A stretch of 64,000 nucleotides of DNA, from contig JACKBX010000012.1 of assembly GCA_020634375.1 (NCBI GenBank), positions 62,001 through 126,000 on the forward strand. The letters run 5' to 3'. The notes below the pieces were generated by a model that saw only the letters and a list, made by a program, of their open reading frames with translations, ran no database searches and was not told the DNA's origin. Below, piece after piece: positions 1-6,782 of the stretch (position 1 is the stretch's first letter; each line of letters starts with the position of its first letter). Source of the DNA: Ardenticatenaceae bacterium. Lineage in GTDB: Bacteria; Chloroflexota; Anaerolineae; Promineifilales; Promineifilaceae. The translations under genes and the position numbers were made by a program.

Positions 1-161
1 AAGAAGGCGCCGCCCATCAACAACCCCAACCCGCCCAGCCAAATACCCCAGGCGCGGCGGTCGGAGTTGAAGAGGACGGTGAGGCCCAACCAGACGAGCA
101 GGATGGTGTTGAAGATGGAGACGGCCATTGCGGCCGCGTCGAGGAAGAGGTTGCCGGTCAT
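1..161 (-). CDS. partial membrane protein, possibly N-terminus of a sensor kinase
   Basis: The reading frame opens at an ATG at 161 and runs off the left edge, so only about 53 residues are visible. After a short start (MTGNLFLDAAAMAVS) they form a hydrophobic segment, a short polar turn containing NSDRRAW, and the beginning of a second hydrophobic segment, so this is a polytopic membrane protein. It begins 19 nt after the stop of the response regulator on the same strand, so the two are probably cotranscribed. A membrane sensor kinase partner is therefore plausible, but no kinase domain is visible and this is inference only. No strong Shine-Dalgarno sequence precedes the ATG. Confidence 0.5.
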   Translation of the reverse strand, partial: MTGNLFLDAAAMAVSIFNTILLVWLGLTVLFNSDRRAWGIWLGGLGLLMGGAF

Positions 162-180
162 ATATGTTTTGCGGAGCTTA

Positions 181-915
181 TCATTTCCATTCCACCCATT
201 CGCCACGCTCGTCCAGAATGCGTGGTGTGCCGTCCTCGTCCCAAGTGATGAGGTGTCCGGTACGCATAATGACGGCGGCGCGGGTGCGGGCTACTTTTTC
301 ATCGGTGGCAGTGGTATTAAGATTCCAGGCCGTGTAAATCTGGCCGTTGATGCGGCTGATGGTGCGCTTATCGCGGAAGCCCATGCGGGCGGCGATTTGC
401 TCGTTGCTCATACCTTGGGCCAGCATGTGGGCCACCTCGCGCTCGTTGGGTTCCAGCAGGTCGAGAGGGGCGTGTTCGTCTTTGTGGCGCACTTCCTGCA
501 CACGGGTTTCGATGTCGGGGTCGATGAAGGAACGGCCGTTCACGGCATCTTTCAACAGCGGCACAATCATGGTTGGCAGCAAAAAGTTGGATTTGCGCAC
601 GTAGGCATAGTGGCTGAGGATGCCGGAGCGACGAAAGGCGCGGTAATAGTCGTCGTCGTCTTGGATGGAGTAGAAAGCGATGGGGAAACGGGGCAGCTCG
701 CGGCGGATGGCAACGGCCGTTTCAATGCCATTCATCACCCCTGCCAACTGCACATCCATCAACACCACATCTGGCGTGTCAGCCAGGCAAAATTCCAATG
801 CTTCCTCTCCTGTGGGGCAGTCAAAAACCACCTGTACCTGCCCGGTAGCCGTCAGCCCGCTAACCAGGGCCGGGCGCAGTTTTTCGTTATCTTCAACGAT
901 GAGTAAATTTAACAT
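181..915 (-). CDS. response regulator, receiver plus LuxR/NarL-like HTH
   Basis: This is a 244-residue two-component regulator. The N-terminus (MLNLLIVEDNE) carries the acidic pair near residues 8-9, the likely phospho-acceptor is Asp54 in VVLMDVQLAG, and the conserved lysine lies in YVRKSNF. A GerE/LuxR-like helix-turn-helix lies at about residues 160-205 (LEPNEREVAHMLAQGMSNEQ), followed by a charged tail. I chose the ATG at 915 because an AAGG sequence lies 7 nt upstream; an in-frame ATG at 921 is the alternative. The longer reading frame upstream enters repeat DNA and is not credible. The signal it answers to is unknown. The gene downstream is a membrane protein that may be the sensor. Confidence 0.85.
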   Translation of the reverse strand: MLNLLIVEDNEKLRPALVSGLTATGQVQVVFDCPTGEEALEFCLADTPDVVLMDVQLAGVMNGIETAVAIRRELPRFPIAFYSIQDDDDYYRAFRRSGILSHYAYVRKSNFLLPTMIVPLLKDAVNGRSFIDPDIETRVQEVRHKDEHAPLDLLEPNEREVAHMLAQGMSNEQIAARMGFRDKRTISRINGQIYTAWNLNTTATDEKVARTRAAVIMRTGHLITWDEDGTPRILDERGEWVEWK

Positions 916-928
916 AATCATGCCTTTT

Positions 929-960
929 GTGAAACGTGCAGAAAGTGGGTCACGTTTCAC
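929..960. repeat. GTGAAACGTG inverted repeat in leader of response regulator
   Basis: Two perfect 10-bp arms (GTGAAACGTG and CACGTTTCAC) flank a 12-nt loop, just upstream of the response regulator start. It is the shortest member of the CGTGAAA heptamer family found between many genes of the window. There is no U-tract, so it is not an intrinsic terminator. Confidence 0.75.
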
Positions 961-1073
961 GTCATTGTAACATCCTCTAAAACGGAGAGACAGGTCAAGC
1001 ACTTGGGTGCGCGGATACGGCCGTTTGATGCATCGAATCAATATGAGTGATTGTCATATGCTGGGGAACAAGT

Positions 1074-1122
1074 CCGCAAGTCGTCGGTTTGCAAACTTGC
1101 CACTTGCAGACTTGCACACTTC
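1074..1122. repeat. TGCAAGT-type short tandem repeat
   Basis: This is a degenerate run of TTGCAAACT / TGCAGACT / TGCACACT units spaced 7-8 nt apart, lying directly before the Shine-Dalgarno sequence of the VanZ-like gene. The same family recurs at 6696-6776 in the leader of another gene. It is noncoding here. Confidence 0.65.
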
Positions 1123-1136
1123 TTTCGGAGGTTTTT

Positions 1137-1547
1137 ATGAATGGATTGGTTCAATTACAAGCTCACCGGCCCAAATTATTGACAGGGCTGGTTTTGTTTG
1201 CAGCAGTGGCCCTGATTCCTTATGGCTGGCTGGCGGAACTGTGGCCGTTGTTTGGCGCGGTGGTGGATGCTTTATTTTCGGCGGAATGGGCGCATATTGT
1301 GGGGCATTTGGGATTGTTTATGGGGTTGGGAACGGCCGTACTTGCCCTATTCCCCCAATTACGCTGGCGACCGGGCCTTTACTTTGCCCTCATTTTAGCT
1401 CTGGGCATGGCCCAAGAATTATTGCAACTGCTTACCTTCAAACACCGCGCCTTTGCTGCTGCCGACCTATTCGATTTGCTGACCGACGCAGCGGGGGCGG
1501 GGCTGGTTTTTCTGTATTTCCGTCATCACATTTCAGAGGTTCAATGA
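1137..1547 (+). CDS. VanZ-like small membrane protein
   Basis: A 136-residue protein with about four hydrophobic segments. The pattern EWAHIVGHLGLF, then QELLQ, then DLFDLLTDAAGAGLV, matches the VanZ-like family, whose conserved features are an AH-x-x-GH motif and a D-x-x-D-x-x-x-D-x-x-G motif. The function of most VanZ-like proteins is unknown; some affect teicoplanin resistance. The start at 1137 is supported by GGAGG about 7 nt upstream; upstream in-frame methionines lie in repeat DNA. Its stop overlaps the next gene's start by 4 nt (ATGA), so the two are translationally coupled. Confidence 0.8.
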   Translation: MNGLVQLQAHRPKLLTGLVLFAAVALIPYGWLAELWPLFGAVVDALFSAEWAHIVGHLGLFMGLGTAVLALFPQLRWRPGLYFALILALGMAQELLQLLTFKHRAFAAADLFDLLTDAAGAGLVFLYFRHHISEVQ

Positions 1548-2218
1548 AAATGAAAATATTCTCTTCACAAAAAATGATGCTGTTTTTGGCGCTGGCATTG
1601 GCCTCCTGTTTTGCCATTGTCTTGGTAGCGCTGCGCATGATCGCTACAGGCACGCCTCATTTTCGATTTTTAGTTTGGAATTTGTTCCTGGCTTGGCTGC
1701 CCTTTTTGTTTGCTGAATTGGCCCATCACGTGCGTAAACGGCGGGTTTTATTGGCAGCTATTGGCTTTCTCTGGTTCATTTTTTTGCCTAATGCACTGTA
1801 TATCGTCACAGATTTGATGCATTTACGGCCGTATCTCGCCATTCCCCTTTGGTACGATGCGATCATGATCTTCTCCTTTGCCCTAACGGGACTTTTACTG
1901 GGTTTTCTCTCCTTGCAGCGCATTCATGCCCTGGTGACGGCGCGATTTGGCCGCTGGGTGGGCTGGTTGTTTGCCGGAATCACGCTGGCGTTTAGCAGCT
2001 TTGGCATTTATGTGGGCCGCTTTTTGCGTTGGAATAGTTGGGATGTTTTCACTAACCCTACACACCTGCTGACAGACATTGGCCGCAATTTACTAACGCC
2101 GCATTTGGGATTGAAAACGGCCGTTGTCTCTCTGTTGCTGTGCGCCGTCTTTTTACTCACGTATGCGGTGCTGGTTATGTGGCCGCAAACCATGCAAGAG
2201 CAACAATCGTTGCTTTGA
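1544..2218 (+). CDS. DUF1361 family membrane protein
   Basis: A 224-residue polytopic membrane protein with about six hydrophobic segments. The patterns VWNLFLAWLPFLFA, WFIFLPNALYIVTDL, PLWYD and GRFLRWNSWD are characteristic of the DUF1361 family. The function of that family is not known. The start at 1544 overlaps the VanZ-like stop. The open frame extends far upstream, but that part is a shadow of the VanZ-like gene. Confidence 0.85.
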   Translation: MKMKIFSSQKMMLFLALALASCFAIVLVALRMIATGTPHFRFLVWNLFLAWLPFLFAELAHHVRKRRVLLAAIGFLWFIFLPNALYIVTDLMHLRPYLAIPLWYDAIMIFSFALTGLLLGFLSLQRIHALVTARFGRWVGWLFAGITLAFSSFGIYVGRFLRWNSWDVFTNPTHLLTDIGRNLLTPHLGLKTAVVSLLLCAVFLLTYAVLVMWPQTMQEQQSLL

Positions 2219-2300
2219 CTAAACTCTTATTCCCTACGGCTTGCTCCTGAGTTATAATGCTTGTTGTATTAGATAAGAATCTAACTCTGCGGAGCAGTAC

Positions 2301-3224
2301 GTGACAATAGAAGCACTTCCTTACATTTCTTTCGTTGGCTTTCTTTTTGGTACAACGTTAGTGGTCTCACGCTTTAGCGTAGCTCAATTCGACCCTACCG
2401 TTTACGTGGGGCTGCGTTTGACTCTAGCCGGAATGGGGCACGTTGCCGCTTACACGTTGGCCCGCAAAAAGTTTCGTTGGCCGACCGACCCCCGTTTGTG
2501 GTTTCATGCCGCTATTTTGGGTGTGTTGGGAACGGCCGTGCCCATGACATCCATCGTCAATTCATTGCAATACCTCTCCAGTGGCATTGCCTCTGTTCTC
2601 ATCACGACCAACCCGGCCGTCACCGTGTTAATGTCCCATTTCCTGCTGCCAGACGAAAAACTCAACAAGCGCAAATCAGCCGGGATCATGTTGGCCCTGG
2701 CCGGTGCTGCGCTGCTAGCCCTCAGTGGAGAGAGCGGTTTACCAAATGTCAATCAGGCAGACCCACGTGGGTATTTGCTGATGGCAACCGCCATTCTGGT
2801 CAGCAGCGCCATGATCATTTACGTGCGTAAATACATGCAAAATTACAATTCCTTTGATGTGGCAAGTGTACGCATGTTTACCGCTGCAATGGTTGTCATG
2901 CCCTTGTCTGCGCTCTTCATTGGTGTGGATTTTGGTGCGGTAACTGGTCAGGGATATGCTGCCCTATTTTATGCGTCCCTGATTGGCACATTTTCTGGCA
3001 TGTTGCTTGCGTTTCGTAATGTGCAGCGATTTGGGGCGACTGCTGGTGCTATGACCGGCTACATCATCCCTATTTTTGCTGTTTTTGGCGGCTGGCTTTT
3101 GTTGGGCGAGAAAATTACGCCAGTGATGTTGGGCGGTATGGCCTTGATCATTGCTGGAATCGCCATCTTGAATGAGCGTAAACTTGGCATGATTGAAACA
3201 CCGCCTGATATATCAGGGGATTGA
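2301..3224 (+). CDS. EamA/DMT family transporter
   Basis: A 307-residue protein with about ten transmembrane helices arranged as two EamA repeats, typical of drug/metabolite transporters such as RhaT- or YdcZ-type exporters. The first repeat contains LRLTLAGMGHVAAY and SIVNSLQYLSSGIASVLITT. The second contains GYIIPIFAVFGGWLLLGEK, the usual end of an EamA domain. The start is a GTG at 2301 preceded by GGAG at about 8 nt. A TATAAT hexamer lies at 2253-2258 without a clear -35. The substrate cannot be predicted. A strong intrinsic terminator follows at 3270-3298. Confidence 0.88.
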   Translation: MTIEALPYISFVGFLFGTTLVVSRFSVAQFDPTVYVGLRLTLAGMGHVAAYTLARKKFRWPTDPRLWFHAAILGVLGTAVPMTSIVNSLQYLSSGIASVLITTNPAVTVLMSHFLLPDEKLNKRKSAGIMLALAGAALLALSGESGLPNVNQADPRGYLLMATAILVSSAMIIYVRKYMQNYNSFDVASVRMFTAAMVVMPLSALFIGVDFGAVTGQGYAALFYASLIGTFSGMLLAFRNVQRFGATAGAMTGYIIPIFAVFGGWLLLGEKITPVMLGGMALIIAGIAILNERKLGMIETPPDISGD

Positions 3225-3269
3225 TCTTCGAATCTCACTTGAGGTCATTCAAAAGCATATGTTGATGTG

Positions 3270-3298
3270 GGCAACCGAGGGGTTGCCTTTTTCTTTTT
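3270..3298 (+). terminator. intrinsic terminator after EamA gene
   Basis: A perfect 7-bp stem (GGCAACC / GGTTGCC) closes a GAGG loop and is followed by TTTTTCTTTTT. It ends the EamA transcript. Confidence 0.9.
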
Positions 3299-3311
3299 AG
3301 AAAATTGGCTC

Positions 3312-3365
3312 TTGACAAAGTGTAAGTTAGACACTATTATTTTGATATAGTGTTTCAAATACACT
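3312..3365 (+). promoter_or_regulatory. sigma-70-type promoter with two AGTGT-N7-ACACT operators
   Basis: A consensus -35 TTGACA (3312-3317) and TATTAT -10 (3335-3340) are separated by 17 bp. Two interrupted palindromes of the form AGTGT-N7-ACACT occupy 3319-3335 and 3349-3365. Their centres are 30 bp apart, about three helical turns. The first covers the spacer and the edge of the -10, the second the start of the transcript, so repression by a dimeric regulator on one face of the DNA is likely. The half-site resembles operators of GntR/YtrA-type repressors, but no regulator gene lies nearby. Confidence 0.75.
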
Positions 3366-3383
3366 AATAAAGGAGCGAGTGTG

Positions 3384-4256
3384 ATGATGAAGCTGTTTTT
3401 TGCAATTATGATGACGACTTTTACGGCTGGTGTTGTGTTTGGTGAGGTTGGGTTGTGGGTAACGGCCGTTTCTGCCACTATCCTTTTCCTTCTTTGGTTT
3501 GTCATGCGTCATGCCCTGGTGCGCATCCCCGAAATGGCTGTAGGTGTTGTTTATCATGCTGAATCACAGCGCTTTTTGCGGTTTTTACCTCCCGGACACC
3601 ATTGGATGATGCCATTTGTGGAAAAATTGGCGGAGCCAATTTCTACCGCTCCCGCCACACTTCAGGGATTCAGCAAGGGCATACAGGCCAGCGGTGGCAT
3701 CCTGCTTAATATTACCTGGTCGCTGAGTTACAGCCTCAATCCGCTGCGCATTGCTCCAGAGAAAGCAGCGAAGTTGGCGCGGACATTGCCACGGAAAACG
3801 GCCGTGCTTGCCACACGCCACCTCGACAACATCTTCCAACACATCATCGGTGATCTCGCCATCACCGAGCTAACCCAGCCAGGTGCGCACAAGCGCTTAG
3901 AGCGTCAGGTGCGTCAGCAAGCGGCTGCCCGTCTTGCCCCCCTCGGTTTTGAGGTATCCTTGGTCATGATTGGCGCTATTGAACTGCCAACCCCAGTGCA
4001 AACAGCACTGGAAGCGGCCCAAGAGCGCCGTCTACATGCCGAAAATGAAGCATTCGCCCTGGCACAATTGCAGCGTGTCGTCAGCCAATTCTCTGAAAGC
4101 GACATGCAGCGACTGATGGAGCTGGAACGCATCCACCATTTGGGGCAAAATGGCGTAACATTGCTCTACTCTGCTGGCTACGAAGCCCAATCTGCCCCTC
4201 CATTACGCCGCCGTACCTCGCCATTTACCCAACCTTTCGTCATCCCCGCACAGTAG
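3384..4256 (+). CDS. SPFH/band 7 domain membrane protein
   Basis: A 290-residue protein with two N-terminal hydrophobic segments (about residues 2-40), then an SPFH/band 7-like domain: VRIPEMAVGVVYH, RFLPPGHHWMMPF, then a beta-rich stretch and TRHLDNIFQHIIG. A charged helical region follows (QTALEAAQERRLHAENEAFALAQLQ is the repeat-free core). SPFH proteins of the stomatin/prohibitin/flotillin type form membrane-associated oligomers; the specific role here is unknown. The start at 3384 was chosen because AAGGAG lies 8 nt upstream. It is transcribed from the operator-rich promoter directly upstream, which suggests inducible, possibly stress-linked expression. Confidence 0.75.
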   Translation: MMKLFFAIMMTTFTAGVVFGEVGLWVTAVSATILFLLWFVMRHALVRIPEMAVGVVYHAESQRFLRFLPPGHHWMMPFVEKLAEPISTAPATLQGFSKGIQASGGILLNITWSLSYSLNPLRIAPEKAAKLARTLPRKTAVLATRHLDNIFQHIIGDLAITELTQPGAHKRLERQVRQQAAARLAPLGFEVSLVMIGAIELPTPVQTALEAAQERRLHAENEAFALAQLQRVVSQFSESDMQRLMELERIHHLGQNGVTLLYSAGYEAQSAPPLRRRTSPFTQPFVIPAQ

Positions 4257-4312
4257 CTTGCTCGCCTGCCGCACTTTGTTAAACTGCACCCATTGCAAAG
4301 AGAAGGTGTCTT

Positions 4313-4783
4313 ATGAAAATCGCCATTGGTGCAGACGAACGAACCCATCTAACAGATCAAGTTGTCGCAAATGTGCAGCAGCGTGGGCATGATGTGCTGC
4401 TTTATGGCCCATTGCGTGACAAAGAAGCATATTGGCCAGCCGTTGCCCAACAAGTTGCGGAAGCGGTGGCCTCTGGCATGGCCGATGAGGGCATTCTTTT
4501 CTGCTGGACAGGCACAGGAGTTGCTCTGGCAGCCAACAAAGTGCCCGGTATCCGCGCTGCACTGTGCGACGACGCTGAAACTGCACGCGGCGCACGGTTG
4601 TGGAACAATGCTAACATCCTCTGCTTTTCATTGCGCCGCACATCTGACATTGTCGCCCAAGAAATTCTCGACCGCTGGTTTGATACAGCTTACATTCCCA
4701 ACGAAGTTGACGAAACCTGTTTGGCGCAGGTTCAGGCCATCGAAGAGAAATATCGCAATCGTCAATCACCCATTGTTAATTGA
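4313..4783 (+). CDS. rpiB: RpiB/LacAB-family sugar-phosphate isomerase
   Basis: A 156-residue protein of the ribose-5-phosphate isomerase B / galactose-6-phosphate isomerase family. It begins MKIAIGADE, contains the conserved GILFCWTGTGVALAANK stretch that includes the catalytic-cysteine region and phosphate-binding glycines, and KVPGIRAALCDD. Length fits the family (about 145-160). RpiB interconverts ribose-5-phosphate and ribulose-5-phosphate in the pentose phosphate pathway; substrate preference for allose- or galactose-6-phosphate cannot be excluded. An AGAAGG Shine-Dalgarno sequence precedes the ATG. Confidence 0.85.
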   Translation: MKIAIGADERTHLTDQVVANVQQRGHDVLLYGPLRDKEAYWPAVAQQVAEAVASGMADEGILFCWTGTGVALAANKVPGIRAALCDDAETARGARLWNNANILCFSLRRTSDIVAQEILDRWFDTAYIPNEVDETCLAQVQAIEEKYRNRQSPIVN

Positions 4784-4808
4784 ACAAAGCGTACAAATGT
4801 TCTATAAT
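4780..4808 (+). promoter_or_regulatory. promoter predicting a leaderless radical SAM transcript
   Basis: TTGAAC (4780-4785) and a perfect TATAAT (4803-4808) are separated by 17 bp. Transcription would start about 7 nt later, exactly at the ATG at 4815, and no Shine-Dalgarno sequence lies between. The promoter overlaps the rpiB stop codon. Confidence 0.65.
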
Positions 4809-4814
4809 ATAGGC

Positions 4815-6041
4815 ATGGATGCTCTAGCAAAATTGCGTGTGATGTCTGAACATATGTCGCTGGAACCGGCTGAAGAAGTCACTTTCCGCCCTACCCCACC
4901 CCCGGCGGCGGAGACTAAACCTGGTGTCGCCCCCTGTGGGCAGGTGATTGTGCCGCGTGAGGAGGCGGTGCAGGGCAAGCAGGATCAGGCTGTTTTTCAT
5001 GCCAAACTGCCTAACGGCAAAACGATTCCCCTACTTAAAACCATGTTGACTTCGGCATGTGAGCGCAATTGTCATTATTGCCCCTTTCGTGCTGGCCGTA
5101 ATTATCGTCGTGTCACGTTTAAGCCAGAAGAGATGGCTCAAACAGTGGTGGATATGTATCGTGCGGGATTGGTACAGGGGGTGTTTCTCAGTTCGGGCAT
5201 TATTGGCGGCAGTGTGAAAACGCAAGATAAGCTGCTGGATGCGGTGGCGATTTTGCGGAAGAAATATCGGTTTCGTGGCTATGTGCATTTGAAGGTGATG
5301 CCGGGTGCGGAGCAGGCGCAAATTGAGCAGGCGATGACGCTAGCAGATCGGTTGTCGGTGAATTTGGAAGCGCCGAATGAGCGGCGGCTGGCAGCCTTGG
5401 CGCCCAAAAAGGTGTTTGTGGATGAGTTGTTACGGCCGTTGCAGCTTATCGAGCAAATCCGCCGTGATAAACCGGAACAGTTGGGCTGGAACGGCCGTTG
5501 GCCTTCTACCACCAGCCAATTTGTCGTCGGTGCAGTCGAGGAGAGCGATCTGGAATTGTTGAGTACCGCAGAGTACCTACATAAGCAGCTTCATCTCAGC
5601 CGCGTTTACTTTTCCACTTTCAACCCCATCTCCGACACGCCGCTGGAAAATCACCCGGCCGAGAACCCCCTGCGCACACACCGCCTTTATCAAGCCGCTT
5701 TCCTCTTTCGTGACTACCAGTTTGATTTGGAGGAGATGCCTTTTGGGGCGGACGGCCGTTTGCCCCTGGACACAGACCCCAAACTGGCCTGGGCTTACGC
5801 CAACCTGCGCGAAAATCCGGTGGAAGTGAATCGCGCCGACCGCGAAGAACTGCTGCGCGTGCCCGGCATTGGCCCCAAAGGAGCAGCCCTCATCCTGGCT
5901 GCCAGGCGGCGCGGTGTGCTGCGTGAAGTAATGCATTTGCAGCAAATTGGTGTGCAGACAAAGCGCCTGAAACCGTTTGTTTTGTTGGATGGGAAACGGC
6001 CGTCTTACCAACTGCCGCTTTTTAGAGAGGGGGAAACATGA
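4815..6041 (+). CDS. putative DNA modification/repair radical SAM protein with HhH tail
   Basis: A 408-residue protein. The radical SAM cluster is CERNCHYC (a CX3CX2C motif) at about residues 82-89, followed by the SSGIIGG stretch that usually contacts SAM. The family is the one annotated as putative DNA modification/repair radical SAM protein. The C-terminus contains a helix-hairpin-helix: NRADREELLRVPGIGPKGA, a DNA-binding fold. Together these suggest chemistry on or near DNA; the substrate is not known. The start at 4815 sits at the predicted transcription start; an alternative ATG lies at 4797. The stop overlaps the DUF6504 start by 4 nt, so the two genes are coupled. Confidence 0.82.
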   Translation: MDALAKLRVMSEHMSLEPAEEVTFRPTPPPAAETKPGVAPCGQVIVPREEAVQGKQDQAVFHAKLPNGKTIPLLKTMLTSACERNCHYCPFRAGRNYRRVTFKPEEMAQTVVDMYRAGLVQGVFLSSGIIGGSVKTQDKLLDAVAILRKKYRFRGYVHLKVMPGAEQAQIEQAMTLADRLSVNLEAPNERRLAALAPKKVFVDELLRPLQLIEQIRRDKPEQLGWNGRWPSTTSQFVVGAVEESDLELLSTAEYLHKQLHLSRVYFSTFNPISDTPLENHPAENPLRTHRLYQAAFLFRDYQFDLEEMPFGADGRLPLDTDPKLAWAYANLRENPVEVNRADREELLRVPGIGPKGAALILAARRRGVLREVMHLQQIGVQTKRLKPFVLLDGKRPSYQLPLFREGET

Positions 6042-6382
6042 ACGGCCGTTTCATTGGCGAACCCATCACCGTTGAATACGATACCGCCCCCGTTTACAGC
6101 AAACGCCCGCCTTGCCCAAACCGCCTGATTTGGCGCGAGGAAACCTATGCCATTGAATCACTCTTGGAATCGTGGGTGGACTTTGGGCGGCGCGGGCGGA
6201 TGGCGCAAAATATGCGCCCGGAACATGCGGCACGAGCAGCACAGCACGGTTCATGGGGCGTCGGGCGATTCTATTTTCGTGTGCAAGTAACCGGTGGGCA
6301 GATGTTTGAATTTTACTATGACCGCGCCCCCAAAAACGCAGATGATCGACACGGTAATTGGTTTTTGACTCGGCAAATGTAA
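6038..6382 (+). CDS. DUF6504 family protein
   Basis: A 114-residue protein. FIGEPITVEYD, KRPPCPNRLIWREETY, WVDFGRRGRMAQNMRPEHAA, SWGVGRFYFRV and FYYDRAP follow the DUF6504 pattern, a small soluble domain of unknown function often encoded near DNA-repair genes. It is coupled by ATGA overlap to the radical SAM/HhH gene, so a shared role in DNA metabolism is plausible but unproven. The ACGGCCGT palindrome lies in its first codons (Asn-Gly-Arg). It ends before a large bidirectional hairpin. Confidence 0.78.
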   Translation: MNGRFIGEPITVEYDTAPVYSKRPPCPNRLIWREETYAIESLLESWVDFGRRGRMAQNMRPEHAARAAQHGSWGVGRFYFRVQVTGGQMFEFYYDRAPKNADDRHGNWFLTRQM

Positions 6383-6395
6383 ATGGTTTTTTGTG

Positions 6396-6446
6396 AAACG
6401 TGATGCATGAAACGTGAAGTTTTTTCACGTTTCACGCATCACGTTT
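6396..6446. terminator. CGTGAAA-family hairpin, likely bidirectional terminator
   Basis: Two 23-nt arms (6396-6418 and 6424-6446) pair with one mismatch around a 5-nt loop. The arms consist of GTGAAACGTGA-type heptamers. On the plus strand the hairpin is followed by TTTTTATTT, and on the minus strand by a run of T, so it can end both the DUF6504 transcript and the convergent small gene. The second arm abuts the stop codon of the minus-strand gene. Confidence 0.7.
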
Positions 6447-6671
6447 TTATTTCTTACCTAAAAATCCCCCCAACCCTTTTTTCAGCAAATCTTCTGCCTG
6501 ATCAACTACCTGATCGATGACCTCTTCATTTGCCAGGGCGGCATCAACCTGGCTGGCTAATGGCGCGGGTAGTTTCTCTTTCAGAAAATCGACCACAGCC
6601 TCGGCCGCTTTCTTGGCCTGTGCTTCTGGTAAACCCGTTTTCTCAACTACAACTTTTACTAATTCGTCCAT
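6447..6671 (-). CDS. small helical acidic/basic protein, 74 aa
   Basis: A 74-residue protein starting MDELVKVVVEKTG, followed by AEAVVDFLKEKLPAPLASQV and a lysine/glycine-rich end (KKGLGGFLGKK). It is predicted all-helical and soluble. The AVVDFLKEKLP stretch resembles short DUF2267-like proteins of unknown function; the similarity is judged by eye. A GGAG sequence lies about 5-8 nt upstream of the ATG. The leader contains TGCAAGT-type repeats. No function is proposed. Confidence 0.7.
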   Translation of the reverse strand: MDELVKVVVEKTGLPEAQAKKAAEAVVDFLKEKLPAPLASQVDAALANEEVIDQVVDQAEDLLKKGLGGFLGKK

Positions 6672-6695
6672 TGTTTACTCCTTGTGTCAAGATTT

Positions 6696-6776
6696 CGCAA
6701 GTCTGCAAGTGGGCAAGTTTGCAAGTAAAAAGGTATCCCTGATCGCATGGACTTGCAAACCTGCATACTTGCACAC
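6696..6776. repeat. TGCAAGT-type short tandem repeats, inverted halves
   Basis: The left part has CAAG units every 8 nt (GCAAGTCT, GCAAGTGG, GCAAGTTT). The right part has the complement (CTTGCAAAC, CTTGCACAC). The two halves could pair around an AT-rich centre. It fills the gap between the small protein and the aldo/keto reductase and matches the element at 1074-1122. Confidence 0.65.
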
Positions 6777-6782
6777 CTACCG

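Noticed and set aside
67..906. 279-aa plus-strand frame
   Set aside because: It is the antisense shadow of the response regulator, has no ribosome-binding site and no recognisable domain.
929..960. canonical parS site
   Set aside because: GTGAAAC half-sites are present but not joined as TTTCACGTGAAA; the 12-nt loop separates them.
4362..4814. N-terminal extension of the radical SAM frame
   Set aside because: It overlaps rpiB completely in another frame, and a promoter lies just before 4815.
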